Assembly (NCBI RefSeq): GCF_014805625.2
Contig: NW_023998414.1
Coordinates: 5,255,978 to 5,319,977, forward strand
Direction of reading: 5' to 3'
Origin: Glossina fuscipes
Taxonomy: Eukaryota; Arthropoda; Insecta; Diptera; Glossinidae
Length of the DNA: 64,000 nt
This document shows positions 24,562 to 37,073 of the stretch, piece by piece (positions within the stretch are counted from its first letter, which is position 1; every line of letters starts with the position of its first letter). The notes below the pieces were generated by a model that saw only the letters and a list, made by a program, of their open reading frames with translations, was not told the DNA's origin and did no database searches. A program made the translations under genes and the position numbers.

Positions 24562-26395
24562 AGCATATAACAACATAGAGTTCCAATGTCTTGAACTTTT
24601 TTTTTATTTTTTTTGTTCATCTTTTCTTTTATTCCAGTTCAAACTCAAATGTCTGTTGATTTTATTGTTTATTCACCAATTGACTATGAACGAATATCTA
24701 TAGATATAGCTAAGTAAGTAAGTAAGTAAGTAAGTGTATACATATGTATGAATGCATATACATATATACATGCATACGTGCATGCATGCGACACTACCAT
24801 ACTGGGAAGTAGTCAGCCGTAACTCTTAAAAGGTCAACAAGTTTTTTTTCTTTTTCGTTCTTTTTATTTATTTTTTTTTTTTTTTCTTTTAATTCAAAAG
24901 CTTTTCCTTTTTCTTTATTTTGAAAATGATTTTAAGAGAATTTTTTCTTTATTTATTTTTTTTTTTTTTTTTAACAATTCCATAAAATGTATTCTTAGTA
25001 GTTATGTCAGAGCGAGCATATATTCTTTTCGCGGATATTTTAAGAAAAATGATGTAATATTTTTTCTTTTGCTATAAATTACTGTCATTACTTTGTAAGG
25101 CTTCCCCAAACCAGTAACCAGTTGTTCCAGTTGCTATTTTATTTATATATGGCATATGACGTTCGAAAGGCAAGTATGACTCCCTGTCAGTGTGTTTACT
25201 TGTATTTATAGTTTTATAATCTAACATTTCAACATTAAAATATTCCTCCTGGTTTTCAGCGGTTAACACCCTAGCAACACTTACCAGCTATTTATACACT
25301 GGAATAAAAATGTTGTAAGAAAAACCTCTAAACTATTCTCTTATTATTATTATTATTTTGAAGTCTATTGTATTTTTGCGAAGGACAATACAGTCAATTA
25401 TAAAATGCATAATATATGCATATGTCTCGAAACATCGGTTAATCGATCAATTGTTGAGGTTATGTCCAATTTTTACAATCTTGGCGCAATACGTTGAACA
25501 TCGTTCAAGTGAGGTCGAGAAGACATGACTGAGGAGTACTTTGACAACGTTATTTCGCAAATGACTTCTAAGAGACGCGGGCAAAGACTTGCTTGTTGTG
25601 AAAAAAGTGGAACGAAGAAATGAGAAAAGAAAGAATGGAATGCGATCATCTCGATTTAATCGAAAAGGGATGACCATCAGAATAAAATAGAAAGATTTCG
25701 AATTATTAAACAAAAAAAAGTTATACTTATCTTGGGGTGGATGGGTAGACCTGCGCAAGAAAGCTTCGTTAGAAAGTAATCTTGCATACCTAAGAGATCA
25801 ACCAGATGCATATGTCTTTAATAAATGCTATTTCCCACTGAATATAATCTCCCATAAGTCTGTTTCGCTGGCTTGAAACTTATTGATCTAGATATGTCGA
25901 GAAGTTGGTCGCAGTTGCTTGAAATCGACATCTCTCCAATGTCCACCAATCTCCTTTTGGTTTTTTTCCCGTTTTGACCTTATCACGTTTACACAATGGT
26001 TCAGAAGTGATTCCTGAATTAGGCACATAACGCTGGCGAAACGGAAAGTCGTTTTTATAAAATTCAATATTTTATGAAACTTGTGCGGTTCCATTCATAA
26101 ATTCATAGCAATAAAAAAAAAAAAACAAACAAAATCAGACAGCTTTTCAGTATAACCTCAAAAAACAACAAACAAATATATGGCGCCACTATGGAAAAGC
26201 CGAAATTATTATTTTATTAAGGAGGAGAGCGTACCGGTGGAACGAACGTGCACTACATTCACGTCAAATTTCGTATCGATAAATTCTGTGCGGCGGAATA
26301 TTGGATTTATTTCTTTGGAGTCGGTTCAGATTTCTCCGCCTTACAGGCGAACAATGTAGGTTTTGACAAAGATAAAAAAAAAAGAGGAAACATTG

Positions 26396-26527
26396 GCCTC
26401 CTTCGAGAATAATACAATCAGTACAACGGTTTTGTAAGGTTTCGATGCCTTGTTTATAGGACGATTTGTCGAGACCCCTAAACATCATTTTGCGATTTGC
26501 AAACAAAGCGTAGTTGCTGGTAGGCAG
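26396..26527 (-). pseudogene. Mariner transposase C-terminal remnant
   Basis: The minus strand codes for LPTSNYALFANRKMMFRG followed directly by LDKSSYKQGIETLQNRCTD and CIILEGG. These match two separate parts of mariner transposases: the (P)SDYxLFPNLKKxLRG segment that carries the last catalytic Asp of the D,D34D triad, and the C-terminal DKSYYKxGIExLxxRWxxCIxLEGxY. In intact proteins some 20-30 residues separate them, so the copy carries an internal deletion. The catalytic Asp position is Asn here (SNY). No N-terminal DNA-binding region or terminal inverted repeats were found, so the element is inactive. Confidence 0.7.
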
Positions 26528-26956
26528 ATCTGCTCAATACGAAGAATGAAGTAACAATTCGACGCTCAATTGATCCTGTTTCCCCATCGCAGGTATCGAC
26601 TTGTGGTTCGTATATTCTCGCTTCATTGTGAGCAAATGCGGTGATCATTTGGAAAACTTCTCTTTCGATTATTGTTCAAAAATTAATTAATTGATTAATT
26701 AATTGCGGAATTCAAATGAATAAATAAATAGCCATTTTTTTGGCTAATTTTTACGTATCAAACGGGCGGACAGACACGCGGACAGACAGGTATGAAGCTG
26801 CGTTAAGTTTATATATTCAACTAATTTTTAAGATAAATCTATGTTAAATTATTAATAGGACTTAACAGTTTTGCGACCAATCAAGAAAATTGAATTCATT
26901 TTCAAATATTTTTCTAAGTGTAATATTTTATGTGGACTACTTTTGATTTCAGTTTT

Positions 26957-26960
<4 letters not shown>

Positions 26961-26995
<35 letters not shown>

Positions 26996-27090
26996 TATGC
27001 CCATATATCATAATTGTGGTGTTAAAGGAAACTATTGCTAATATATGCATGTATGGTGTGTGTGTGTGTATGTGTGTGTGTGTATGTGTG
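26961..27090. repeat. (TA)n and (TG)n microsatellites
   Basis: A TA run at about 26961-26986 and an interrupted TG run at about 27055-27090, separated by about 70 bp. Confidence 0.85.
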
Positions 27091-27858
27091 TGTTTATTTT
27101 TTTTCCAAAGAGGAAACCACAATTATGGTTCAATGAACTTTGAAAATAAAAAACACCTTCAACAGTTGTTTAGGTGCAAAAAAAAAAAAAAAAATAGAAA
27201 AATAGAAAAAAAAAAAAATTTTCGCATAGTTCAGCCAGCAGCAAATGTAAAACTACTACTACTAAGAGTCACTTTGTTAAAGACAAAAACAACAAAAACT
27301 GCTAATACTACGTTTGAAGTTTGGTATTATTGCCCCTCAAGTATTATATATAATTCTAGTTTAGATGATCTTTGAAAACCTTTAAAGTAGTAGTAGTAGT
27401 AGTTTCTCTTAAGCTTTAGTACATATGCACTGGCGAATAAATGATACAGGCTTACGAGTTATGTGCATAACCCCATCATTAACATAAAGATTTAATTTTG
27501 TACTCGGTAGAAAGACGTTTTTAAGCCAAGCCCAAAGTTGAAAAGAACACAACGGTCATGTGCAGTCAGTCGACTAGTTAAAGCTAATGAGCGTAATAAA
27601 AACGAAAACTATAGGAAATGAAATTATACTTTGGTTTTTTGCTTTTTTTCCATTTTTCATTTTTCTTTTCGCTTACTCTTTGCGATAAAATTTCGAAAAA
27701 GTTACAAAGTAAGAAAACGTAGAACAGATAAATACGCGTGAAGAACTTACGTTCAGATTAAATCGAATTGTTGCATATGCGCTCACGGCACATTAAAAGT
27801 GTGCAACAATATCGCAAGCGTTACATGCTATGTAAGCGTAGGCGTTGTTTCAATTCGA

Positions 27859-27937
27859 TATCGATAGCAAAACATCACTTCGAAGTAGCATTCTCCAGCC
27901 GAAGCTATATGCGACGATTGCGATCGCGATCGCATAT
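27859..27937. promoter_or_regulatory. DRE-like TATCGATA and nested palindrome cluster
   Basis: TATCGATA (27859-27866) is the core recognised by the fly factor DREF. It is followed by TGCGATCGCGATCGCA (27919-27934), a perfect 16-bp palindrome, set inside ATATGCGA (27907-27914) and TCGCATAT (27930-27937) arms. No gene start is visible nearby, so any regulatory role is a guess. Confidence 0.25.
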
Positions 27938-28562
27938 CTAAGATAACATAACTGGTCAATAGGAGGGCTTATCGATTCATTCATTTTTTATTACTTGCTA
28001 TTAATGAAGGATCGCTGCCCATGTTCTTTATTTACGCATGTTATATATATATTACGTATATATGTGTATATGTGTATAATCGATAAACGGCAATGCATGG
28101 AGCAAACGATTAACACACTGATGACAAAGTGCACTTGACGACGGTCAGTGAGATTACGCTATGTGCTGTGTGGGTGGGATGGAAAGCGTACGCTCTATGC
28201 ACTAGGAATGGGTGTCTCTTCCTCTGCAGTTTCGTGATTCCACTAGCTATTTGAGATATTAGAGAGGACGTATTTGAATGCATTTGAATGCTACGATCAC
28301 GTTCGGACCCATTGAGAGTAATAGCACCTTCAAATATGTTAGGGTTTTCCTCAGACTCAGATTGCGTCAGATGATTGCCGTCTTTGTCTTCGGGTACATT
28401 CGCCTTACGGCAAACGATCTTGTGAAATATTAGAAAGATCTTGCCACTGAGGAGTGGAGAGAGGCGCTATCGCTACATATCGAAACAGATTATAAGGCCC
28501 CTTAACGACCGGACAATGCTAAAAGTAATTGATTTTTTAACTTATCGCAGTATGTCTCTACA

Positions 28563-28589
28563 GATAGATAGATAGATAGATAGATAGAT
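28563..28589. repeat. (GATA)n microsatellite
   Basis: Uninterrupted agat/gata tetranucleotide units, followed by a T-run. Confidence 0.9.
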
Positions 28590-31225
28590 GTTCATGGAAG
28601 TTTTTTTTTTTTTTTGTAAAATGCTCTGCAAAATTTCAAAATTATCAAAGCCTATGGAACGACTGATCAACGATATAATACTGAAGTTAGCGGAGGCAAT
28701 TTTCGAAAATTATCTCACAAAATATTGCATATATATATATATATATATAGATATATATATTGCATGAACTCATAATTTGAGAATCCAACAACAATTAATC
28801 AATGCTTAACTTTTTCCCCTACGAACGCGATAATTATATTTGAGACAATTTAATTTGATTTGAAAAAAGGAAAATCTGTTTTACTTCAATTCAATGCAAA
28901 CATAATTACTGTTCCAGTTGCGAATTGATTAAAGTTAATAAGGTACGTGGTTACGGTAACGGAAAACGTGCCTTTTCATTAAATTGCACTATTATGACGA
29001 CTGTTTTTCTAGATGGTCGATTAAATTTATTTTCAATTTTGCTAAATAGACCTCTTGGCAAATTATATATATATATATATATATATGTATTGCTTGGCAT
29101 TCATGAGTCATAATGAATGAATTCTCGCTTACGATTTATATATTTTCAACTCATTTCACATTTCATTATGATTCAATAATTTTCGATTTGCAAAAGCCCG
29201 CATCATCACTCGCTTAAGAAGAAGAATATGCACTTGCAAATTTAAAGAATGAAAGAAAGAAAAAAAGAAAGAAAGCAAGAAAAAAAAGAAAAAACACCGA
29301 AAATATGAAAATATTAGACTCATCTTAAATATCGTTTGCCATCTTTTTTTTTACATAAACAAGATTTAGGCAACGAAAATTATCTGTAGGCGATGCACAA
29401 ATCGAAGAGACGCAAATAACGAATCTCTACTCGCTTCTCAACGCGCATCTTCAATTCTCCTCGTCTAAAAAGGTAAATTTTTTGAAAAGAAAGCTAACGA
29501 AATGATGATCGCGATCGCTTTTAGCTAAAGTATTTCTACGATTCTGATAAATATCGCATATCTGGACCCAATTGTTTTCTCTGCTACGCTAAGATGATAG
29601 CAGTTAGTTATTAAGCTTTTAATTTTCGTTTTCTTTCATCTATGGCAATACCAAAGTAAAAATACACAAAATGAATGGATGGACTTAGCCAACAGATTAT
29701 ATCACACATCACTCAATATGGCTCTCCGATCTGAAAAATATATCGCAAAACTGTTGACAGACACAGAAGAATAATACAAAGTTTTCTAAAGGAGAAGAAA
29801 AGAAAATTGATGGTGAGGAGAACAGGAAAGGAAAAATAAAAAAGAAAAAGGAACCAAGAGAGAGGGTATGAAAGGAAATAACACTTAACACTTAATCAGA
29901 GTAAGTAAGTAGCTAATCTCATTATTAGCGGCGAAGATTGAAAGCCGACGTTTGTAAGTGAGATAAGTGCGTCTAACATCTCTATCGGAACACCCTAGGC
30001 GAGCAATTATAAACTCTTACAAGTCTTATGTGAAACGATTTGGTCAAAGTGCAGGTAACGTGTTTCGAGGTATCAATAGAATAGAAGATTATTGCGAGCT
30101 CCTTCGGCATCTGCCCTACGATAATGTTGTAGAGGTTAAGGCGAAGCCTAACTTTAATAAACGAATTTAATGAAAGAATAATGTAGGAAACGTAGAATAT
30201 ATTTAGTGCATAAATATGAACGAATGTATATCATATGCCGAAGGGTAAAAAGTGAGGTATGAATGTGAGTGCGAAAGTCGCGAATATTGATGACTTACTT
30301 GACTTGCTTTAAAAACCAGTAGGACGTTTCGCGTAGCGTCACATGGTCACTGCACCCAAGCAGGCACAGAATGATAGATAATTAACAAAATAGTGGAATA
30401 ATTATTGAAAAAAAAAAAAAATTTATGAACATTAGTTGGAAGATTCCCGGAGATGAATTAAAATGTATCCGCTTTTAGATTTAAAATCTTTTAATGCTTT
30501 ATAAAAGCGTTTCAACGATTCCTTCTGGTTATTGCATGTGACATGACAAAATTAGTTTATTTATTCGCGAAGGTCGATGTATGCACATAGAAAAATTGAT
30601 ATACAAAGACCTTGGCACGGATATTCTTAGTCATCAGTCGTCGTCGTCGTCGTCGTCATCAGTTAGTCAGCCAGTCATCCATGATTATTACAATATAAGG
30701 GGAAAATTAAACAAACAACTGCCTGCAAGTTTTTAATATCTTACCATAATATAATAACATACAAGTGCGGTAGAGTTTTTTAATAAAAAGCCGATAGCCC
30801 TAGATGCTAGTGCTTTAAGACTTTAGTCTTAGAATTTATTCTCTGGCAAAATTTATAATAATAATAATAATAATAATAACATATAATTTCCCTTAATGCA
30901 CTTCTCATACGCCACGTAGTTCATAAATGTTAGATCACATATATGGTAAGTGATTGTTAAAGAAAACCAAAAAATATATATAAAGTGAGAGATGGGCTTA
31001 TGAAATTCGTTTTCAACTAAATAATTGATTTGATTTAAAGGTGCTACTGTCTCGTTTCGAATGTGATGATAAAATCGACATAAGTAAAACTAGTTTTCAT
31101 TTCTTTCTTCTCATTTATATAATAGATACATGTTTGACTTTCTCAAAGATTTTCAACAGCACATACACACATACTATAACTTAGATAGACAAAAAATAAA
31201 AAAATAGATAAATAGATATATGGAC

Positions 31226-31262
<37 letters not shown>
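31226..31262. repeat. (GATA)n microsatellite
   Basis: About nine gata units, with degenerate units on both sides (31195-31275). Confidence 0.9.
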
Positions 31263-31264
<2 letters not shown>

Positions 31265-32214
31265 CAGACAAACATGTCGCACATATTGTGTCAAGTGGTT
31301 ACAATTAAATACACAATTTACCGCCATCAGCAAATTAAAGCATGATGAGCTGAATGAAATTATGTTTATATAGGAAAAAATAGAAACCATTCTCCACCAT
31401 TTGTGTGTATGTATAATGCGGGTATTATGAATGATTGTAAATGTGAAGAGCGCCCAAGAGAAACCAAGAATATCTATCATAAAAGAGATGATAGAACCAC
31501 ACAAAAAACGCCAACAGCAAACAATGTAATGTGTTTATTTAATTAAGTTAATTATAAAAATAAATAAAATTATTAATAGAGAAAAATTCTAAAGGAAAAT
31601 AACTCAAAAAAGTGAAATTAATTAACGCTAAGCTATATAAATATTTAATCTTGAAAAATAAAATATAAAAAATTTCCTTTAAGTCATATTTCAGCATTTA
31701 TCTCTTCTTATAAGTCAAAAATAGACACACAGACAGACGAACAGACAGGCAAAATATAATTTTTCTTTTTTCTTATCCTCTTCCTGTAAATAACAATGCC
31801 GCTGCCCTGAGGCGTAACTACTTAATACTTAATGTAAAGTAAATGATTTCAAGCAGCTTACGACCATTGTCAATATACCAAATTTTGCCTTAATTGCTCA
31901 ATACTAAAACGATACGTAACGCATAACAATATGCACTCGATGATCCCTTTATCAACCAAGCAAAGTGGTTGAAGAGAGCGTTCGATTATAATTAAAATCT
32001 CAAAGCTTTTGTTCAACGAAGACGTCATATTCGGAATTAAAAGAGATATAAGGTTTGTTCCTTTTTGATAATCACCTAGTTCGGCCCAAACATTATTTAT
32101 CTTCCAAAAACAGTTATCTAATAGAGGTATCTAGTTTGCACGGTTATCTATTAAGTGCTACCAAATTTCGTATTATGTACACGTCATGATCCATAGATTT
32201 ATTTTTGTAGTTTT

Positions 32215-32302
32215 TAATGTGAGCAGTCACTTAAGGGATGTCGCCTGAACGCATATGTACCACGTTTAGGGTCGGAAAGAAGTGAGAAATGAGACAGAGA
32301 GA

Positions 32303-32348
<46 letters not shown>

Positions 32349-32500
32349 TAAAGACAATGTGGGAGTGGCCGCAGCCTAGTTAGTGTGTGCTATATCGGCA
32401 TGTGTTGAGCGTTTACCGACTGAGTGTTTACACTATACCTACGATCAACTATGCTCTACCACTTACCGAGATCTGAGCCCGCGAACCCTGACTTGATAGT
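32215..32500. repeat. Dispersed repeat family B, copy 1
   Basis: It shares with 56505-56705, in the same orientation and order, gggatgtcNcct, a ggNNg(N)ggccgcagccta block, and tctaNcNcNttac...gcccgcgaNc. A (GA)n microsatellite at about 32296-32345 sits in the middle where copy 2 has a short purine-rich stretch. No protein is recognised, and the ends and class of element are unknown. Confidence 0.5.
32296..32345. repeat. (GA)n microsatellite inside repeat family B
   Basis: About 25 GA units, nearly uninterrupted. Confidence 0.9.
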
Positions 32501-33144
32501 TGCGATTCCGATCGTTTGCACTCGGCTACTCATACGCATAATGATGTTAATTCATGATATATTTAATATAGTTTCGTATCTAGATGTTAAAAAGTTCGAT
32601 CCATTATATGAATAAAACACTTTGCCTTCTAACAAATGACCAGATCAAAAGCTACTGGTAGATACCTCTCGCATTCATACTGTGGACTACAATCAGCCGT
32701 AGGTTATCGTAACGTTTTAGCAAAAAAAAAAGAAATATATATATCTATCTAAGCGCTGCAACTCAAGTCTAACGGAGTTTAAGCTGGCCTCGGAGTCGCG
32801 ATGCTTGACTCGATTTGTTTCGTAAGTTCCCGATTCCACACAAGAAGAAATATTATGATTATTTCGCGATTGTGTTACATGTTATTCAAATTGCTCTGAA
32901 ATGTACTGCGTCTGCTTACCGAACTCAATAGTTAATATATGATTAAGTACACAATATAACGTTAGATTTGATCGTTAATTTCATAATTTATAAGATCGCA
33001 AACGTTATAACGAACATAACGTATCCTCCATCTTCCTGCGGTGATGGCTTTTAAGAGACATATACGAAACATGACTATTGTGAAAACATGACGTAATCAT
33101 GTGTCACGGACAACACAAATAAAAACAGAATCGTTAACGTTAAG

Positions 33145-33287
33145 AAAAAAAAAAAAAAAAAAAAAAAAAACGAAAGAGAATATACACAAACCAAGCGCAC
33201 TATAAAATACATGATGAAGTAATAAATTTTATAAAACAGCGTATGAGAAAAAATGAAAAATCGATGGCATTAAAAAAAAAAAAAAAA
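33145..33287. repeat. Two long poly(A) runs
   Basis: A-runs at about 33145-33170 and 33270-33287, in a region of generally high adenine content (to about 33370). Possible retroposon tails; no source element was identified. Confidence 0.7.
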
Positions 33288-34110
33288 CTTAACTACGTGC
33301 AATAAAATGAGATGACAAATTATGTTTTAAATGGTTTTCAAAAAATAAAAAAAAAAAATTAACAAAAAAAATAATGAAAAGTGAATGTTAAATTAAATTA
33401 TGAAAAATAATTTAGTTAGTGGTCGCAGTCGAACTTAGCTGGCCGTAGCTATAATGAGTTGTCTAGTCTGCAGCCGCACCCTATCCTTTTCCTTATTCGC
33501 TTTTCTCATTTGTATCTGATCTTTGTCGTATTACAAATACATGGGCGACATCATCTGGGCGATTGATCAGATTAAAAAGTGATGGAAAAAAAAAATATTT
33601 GTATACAGGATTTGCAGATAAAAAGTTGTTCCTGTTACATAACTAAAACACAACTCCGCATATCCGTCACTTTCCTCCACTCTCAATATCCGAAATGACA
33701 TCATTTCGTCGCATTTATCGTTTTACAAAACATGATTTACAACTTTCATCCCTTGCATCCTGTCTGTACCCCTATCTACGACATTAAGTAACGTTAATGC
33801 GACCTATGACAAGATAGCCATTAAATACGTACTTGAAATGTTCCGAACTGCTTGTGGCAATTGCCTACGATTGCGATCTTAAGCGAGAGCACCTAACAAT
33901 TGCTCTGGCAGAAAATTCACCTTAAAAGAGTTCCCCTGTAAAGCTCTTCGATGCACTCCAACCCATACTAATGTTCTACTTGATTACAAAGACATAATGT
34001 ACCCATGATTTAAGCGCCTATATTTTTTCTCTGCCCACTGCAGTGGGCTGTAGGGCATGCTCACAATAATGCCTTCGATGCTGATTTGCTGATGAAATTT
34101 AAGTAAATAG

Positions 34111-34330
34111 GGTGCCGCATAGCCGAGCAGATAGACAAGCATCGCAGTTATCAAGAGTCGATGATCATAGGTTCAAGTGTCAGTGCGAGTTGATGGCCAT
34201 AGACAACAGTGATTTGCCTATCGGTAGAGGGATAAAACATTTATCGATTGGACCTACATCCACCAAATTGCGGCCACTCGCTATCTTTTTCTCTTTTTTG
34301 CCATTTTTTCTGATCGTCATATTGTTACAC
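34111..34330 (+). repeat. tRNA-derived SINE
   Basis: The 5' part looks like a tRNA gene. TAGCCGAGCAG (34120-34130) fits the Pol III A box, and GGTTCAAGTGT (34170-34180) fits the B box except at its end, 39 nt apart. The head starts about 9 nt before the A box, as in tRNA genes. A tRNA-unrelated body follows and ends in T-rich sequence near 34285-34310. The body contains ggacctacatccaccaaatt followed by gcggcc, close to 40068-40098 in the LINE 5' region. It is not a functional tRNA: no clean acceptor stem closes. Target-site duplications were not resolved. Confidence 0.6.
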
Positions 34331-34379
34331 ACATAAAGGACAAACTCTGGATGACTGGTCATTTTTAAAAGAAAGTACG

Positions 34380-34500
34380 AAACCTATAGTCGGCAGGGGC
34401 CGAATCTCGTATACCCACCATTATGCTTTTCGCAATTCTACTCTCCAAGTTCTTATATTTGATATCCATATCGGTGGTACTATTACAAAAGCAAAGTAAT
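34380..34500. repeat. Dispersed repeat fragment
   Basis: gtcggcaggggccgaatctc followed by gtatacccaccatt is a sequence type I associate with common dispersed repeats of higher flies. It is short and has no coding content. Confidence 0.3.
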
Positions 34501-36800
34501 TCATTACGATTATCTATCATATTCATTTTCGAATCAAAGCATTTTTAGGCAGATAATGAATGTATGTATCTTCATTTGAGGAATATACAAAATAAAAATA
34601 CTTTTTAAACATTCAACAAACAACATCTCAAAAAACTGCGGAAAAAATTAAATGTAATCAAACTCGTAAGTATGTGTGAGCATGGCCGATTTTTTCCATT
34701 TTTCCACCTAAAGTAGTGTAGAGCGTTTCGTAAAGTAAATGAGGAAAGCCGCGAATATTAACGGGGCCTTAACAAAACTCGATACTCTTAGTTGACTTAT
34801 ATGAATGTCTTCCTTAAACAAATTTGAATTTAAAGCATTATCCTAATGAATGGCATGAGTTCTCAAAAAAGCGGGGCTAATGGGGGAAAGGGATTTCCGC
34901 TGTACATGTAGGCGCAATGATGGTGGCCTAGAAAGATTGATTACAGGTATAGCGAGAGGAGAAAGGTTGGGGTAGTGCTTTGCGTACGTTCGACTTGAAA
35001 GTTGAGAGATCTGGCATGGTGTGAAAGAATCTGTTGGCACTTTCGGGGCAAGTGAAAGTCGAATACTCCTGTAAAGGAGCAATGAAAGGGGAAAGACCAA
35101 ATTTTTTTTTTTTATCTAATTGCATAAGCAAAACACAGTCTACATTATGCCGATGCTTAAGAGCACTGAGGCGAATTTTTCACATATTTTCACCTCTCAT
35201 CGCTCAAGAGCATCTGAACTCTTTGCACATGACACTAAGTGACTAATTATCCGTCATCTACTCCGCGATAGGCATCGCAAATATATACCGTCTGGGGATT
35301 ATAAAACTGAAATGTCAAAATAAACCCTTGCAAGACCTGAACCTTTCAATCTTAATTATGTTGAAATATTTCGACAATTTCAAGCTCATGTCATATTTGC
35401 TTGAGTCGTATCATCCGTTAAGAACGAACTTCGATTGATAGACTTCCTTGATGCAGAGATCATGGTTTCATCTGCAGCCGTCAACTATGCAACGGAAGAT
35501 AAAGCGAGAATTGTTTTAGTACATTCTTGGAGAGTCCAGTATAGGTCCATTCGCAAGGTATGCTACCTTAAGTGATCATTTGACTTCATTTGTTATTGTT
35601 TCCATGTAGTCATGTATTCATGACATTTTCGTTTTCGGAGGCTTTGTCCCTGCATGGGTTTCGAACAGTTAACGGCTGCGCTGCTTTTAAGAATGCTTGG
35701 CTCGCATTATTCGCTTTATATGTACAGTGGTTTACAACGGTTAGTGATCGCATTATGTTTTAAATTTTTTTATTCCAATTGGATTTATTTACAATTTTTT
35801 AACAATCATTTCTTGATCATTCATTGATTATTTTATTGTTATGATGTTAACGAACTCGAAGTGCCTTGAATCCTAGATTTTTTTATAAGAATTTCACGAA
35901 ATTGAACAGATCAGTCTTAATTCGTTATTAATCTGTAGGGTTTTGTTTTGTTATTTCTTTTGTTTATTTATTTATTTATTAACATTTTTTTCTTTTTTTT
36001 TAGATAAGCTTGACACGATGAATTACCCTAATAAGCAAAACAACCAAACAAATCAAAATTTAATTTAATTCAATTAAATTAAACAATAACGAAAACAGCT
36101 AGAGAGCAACAGAAACAATAATAACAGCATTATACTGACAGCAATTTATATATAATAACATCTTGCTTGACTGGTCATCAGTATCAGAACAACAAATATT
36201 AATTAGTTAATAAAATACCGGCATAAAAAAGTGCAAAGCCATAAAACCGCATTTTTATTTAAAAAACAAAAAAAAAAAACAAAAACACAAAGTTCGAAAA
36301 TAAAAAATGCCGGCAAACATTCTTGATATGATATCACCCTGTCTTACGTCCACGATTGTGTTTAAGATTTTAAATCAGGCAACGCTGTAAAATAGAGATG
36401 AGATGACTGCATTGCTCAAGTCCATATTAATTTGTCAAATATTCGTAACGCCTAATAATAACCGTAACTTGCGATTAATGTAATATTTCATAGAAAGTCG
36501 TCTGATTCAACTTGTGACTTGGAAATACGTTAAGAGAACTGGAGAAGCTTGACAATATTTACAACCAGGGTTTGAGTTGTTTCTTCTTTTCTGTTGTATC
36601 TTAATCAAACTTATTGCAGCATCATAGCAGAAATATACTCTATATTCTTAGTCAAAGTAAAGAACTAAGCCCCGGCTTACCTATCTATCTCTGTAGAGCC
36701 TATTCACAGTGTTAAAACTCAGCTGTGTAAGAATGACTTGAACGTTATGAGTTATGTGTTACGATATACCTATCTCGTTTTGATGTGCGTACGTGTTTGT

Positions 36801-36807
<7 letters not shown>
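34501..36807. other. Gene-poor DNA between the SINE and the LINE
   Basis: No exon is supported. The frames near 34843-35246 are short and overlap each other on both strands. The region 35760-36310 is AT-rich with several T- and A-runs. Confidence 0.5.

Positions 36808-36840
<33 letters not shown>
36808..36840. repeat. (GT)n microsatellite at the 3' end of the LINE
   Basis: About sixteen GT units directly abut the LINE poly(A) tail (seen as poly(T) at 36841-36858). Degenerate gtgtttgt units extend left to about 36790. Confidence 0.95.
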
Positions 36841-36856
<16 letters not shown>

Positions 36857-36858
36857 TT

Positions 36859-37073
36859 GCTCTGTGAGCTGGAGGTAGAAAATCTTCGAAAAATACTGCT
36901 GGGTCTTAGTAGCAGCATGCACGATTCGCCATCCCTGGCGCATACGTACTAAAAACTACCCCCCACACACACTTCGTCTACCACTCTCCCCCGCGGGACC
37001 ACCGTTAGGTATTACTTCGCGGGGGCTGGTTGTCGCTAGCACGCTCCTGATGGTGGGACCTCAGTGGAATGCA
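36859..37073 (-). other. LINE 3' untranslated region
   Basis: GC-rich sequence between the ORF2 stop and the poly(A) tail, including a cccccacacacac-like stretch and a ccccgcgggaccacc block on the plus strand. No conserved terminal structure is obvious. Confidence 0.7.

Larger units (their letters stand above)
14291..26395. other. Long gene-poor region with microsatellites and decayed repeats
   Basis: No exon could be supported over about 12 kb. The region is AT-rich with (TA)n tracts (16391-16420, 21197-21222, 22171-22196, 24470-24497), poly(A) runs (21541-21575), an (AAC)n run at 24540-24561, a GA-rich stretch at 17460-17530 and scraps of dispersed repeats containing gacagacggacag-type cores (19640-19860, 23230-23260, 24306-24320). 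Open frames here are low complexity. Confidence 0.55.
26528..34110. other. Gene-poor AT-rich DNA with microsatellites
   Basis: No gene is supported. Contents include (TA)n at 26961-26986, 28731-28760 and 29065-29086, (TG)n at 27055-27090, (GATA)n at 28563-28589 and 31226-31262, (GTC)n near 30638-30657, (AAT)n near 30857-30880, (GA)n near 32296-32345, and poly(A) at 33145-33170 and 33270-33287. There is also a palindrome cluster near 27.9 kb. A 67-codon frame at 29967-30170 has normal composition but no family I recognise. Confidence 0.55.

Noticed and set aside
25447..26094. Minus-strand frames near the mariner remnant as further transposase parts
   Set aside because: I see no mariner catalytic or helix-turn-helix motif in them.
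28420..28520. Possible copia-like piece (EEWREALSLHIETDYKAP)
   Set aside because: Too short, and the resemblance to copia polyproteins is not specific.
34111..34190. Functional tRNA gene
   Set aside because: A and B boxes are present, but no acceptor stem or convincing cloverleaf closes; a SINE fits better.
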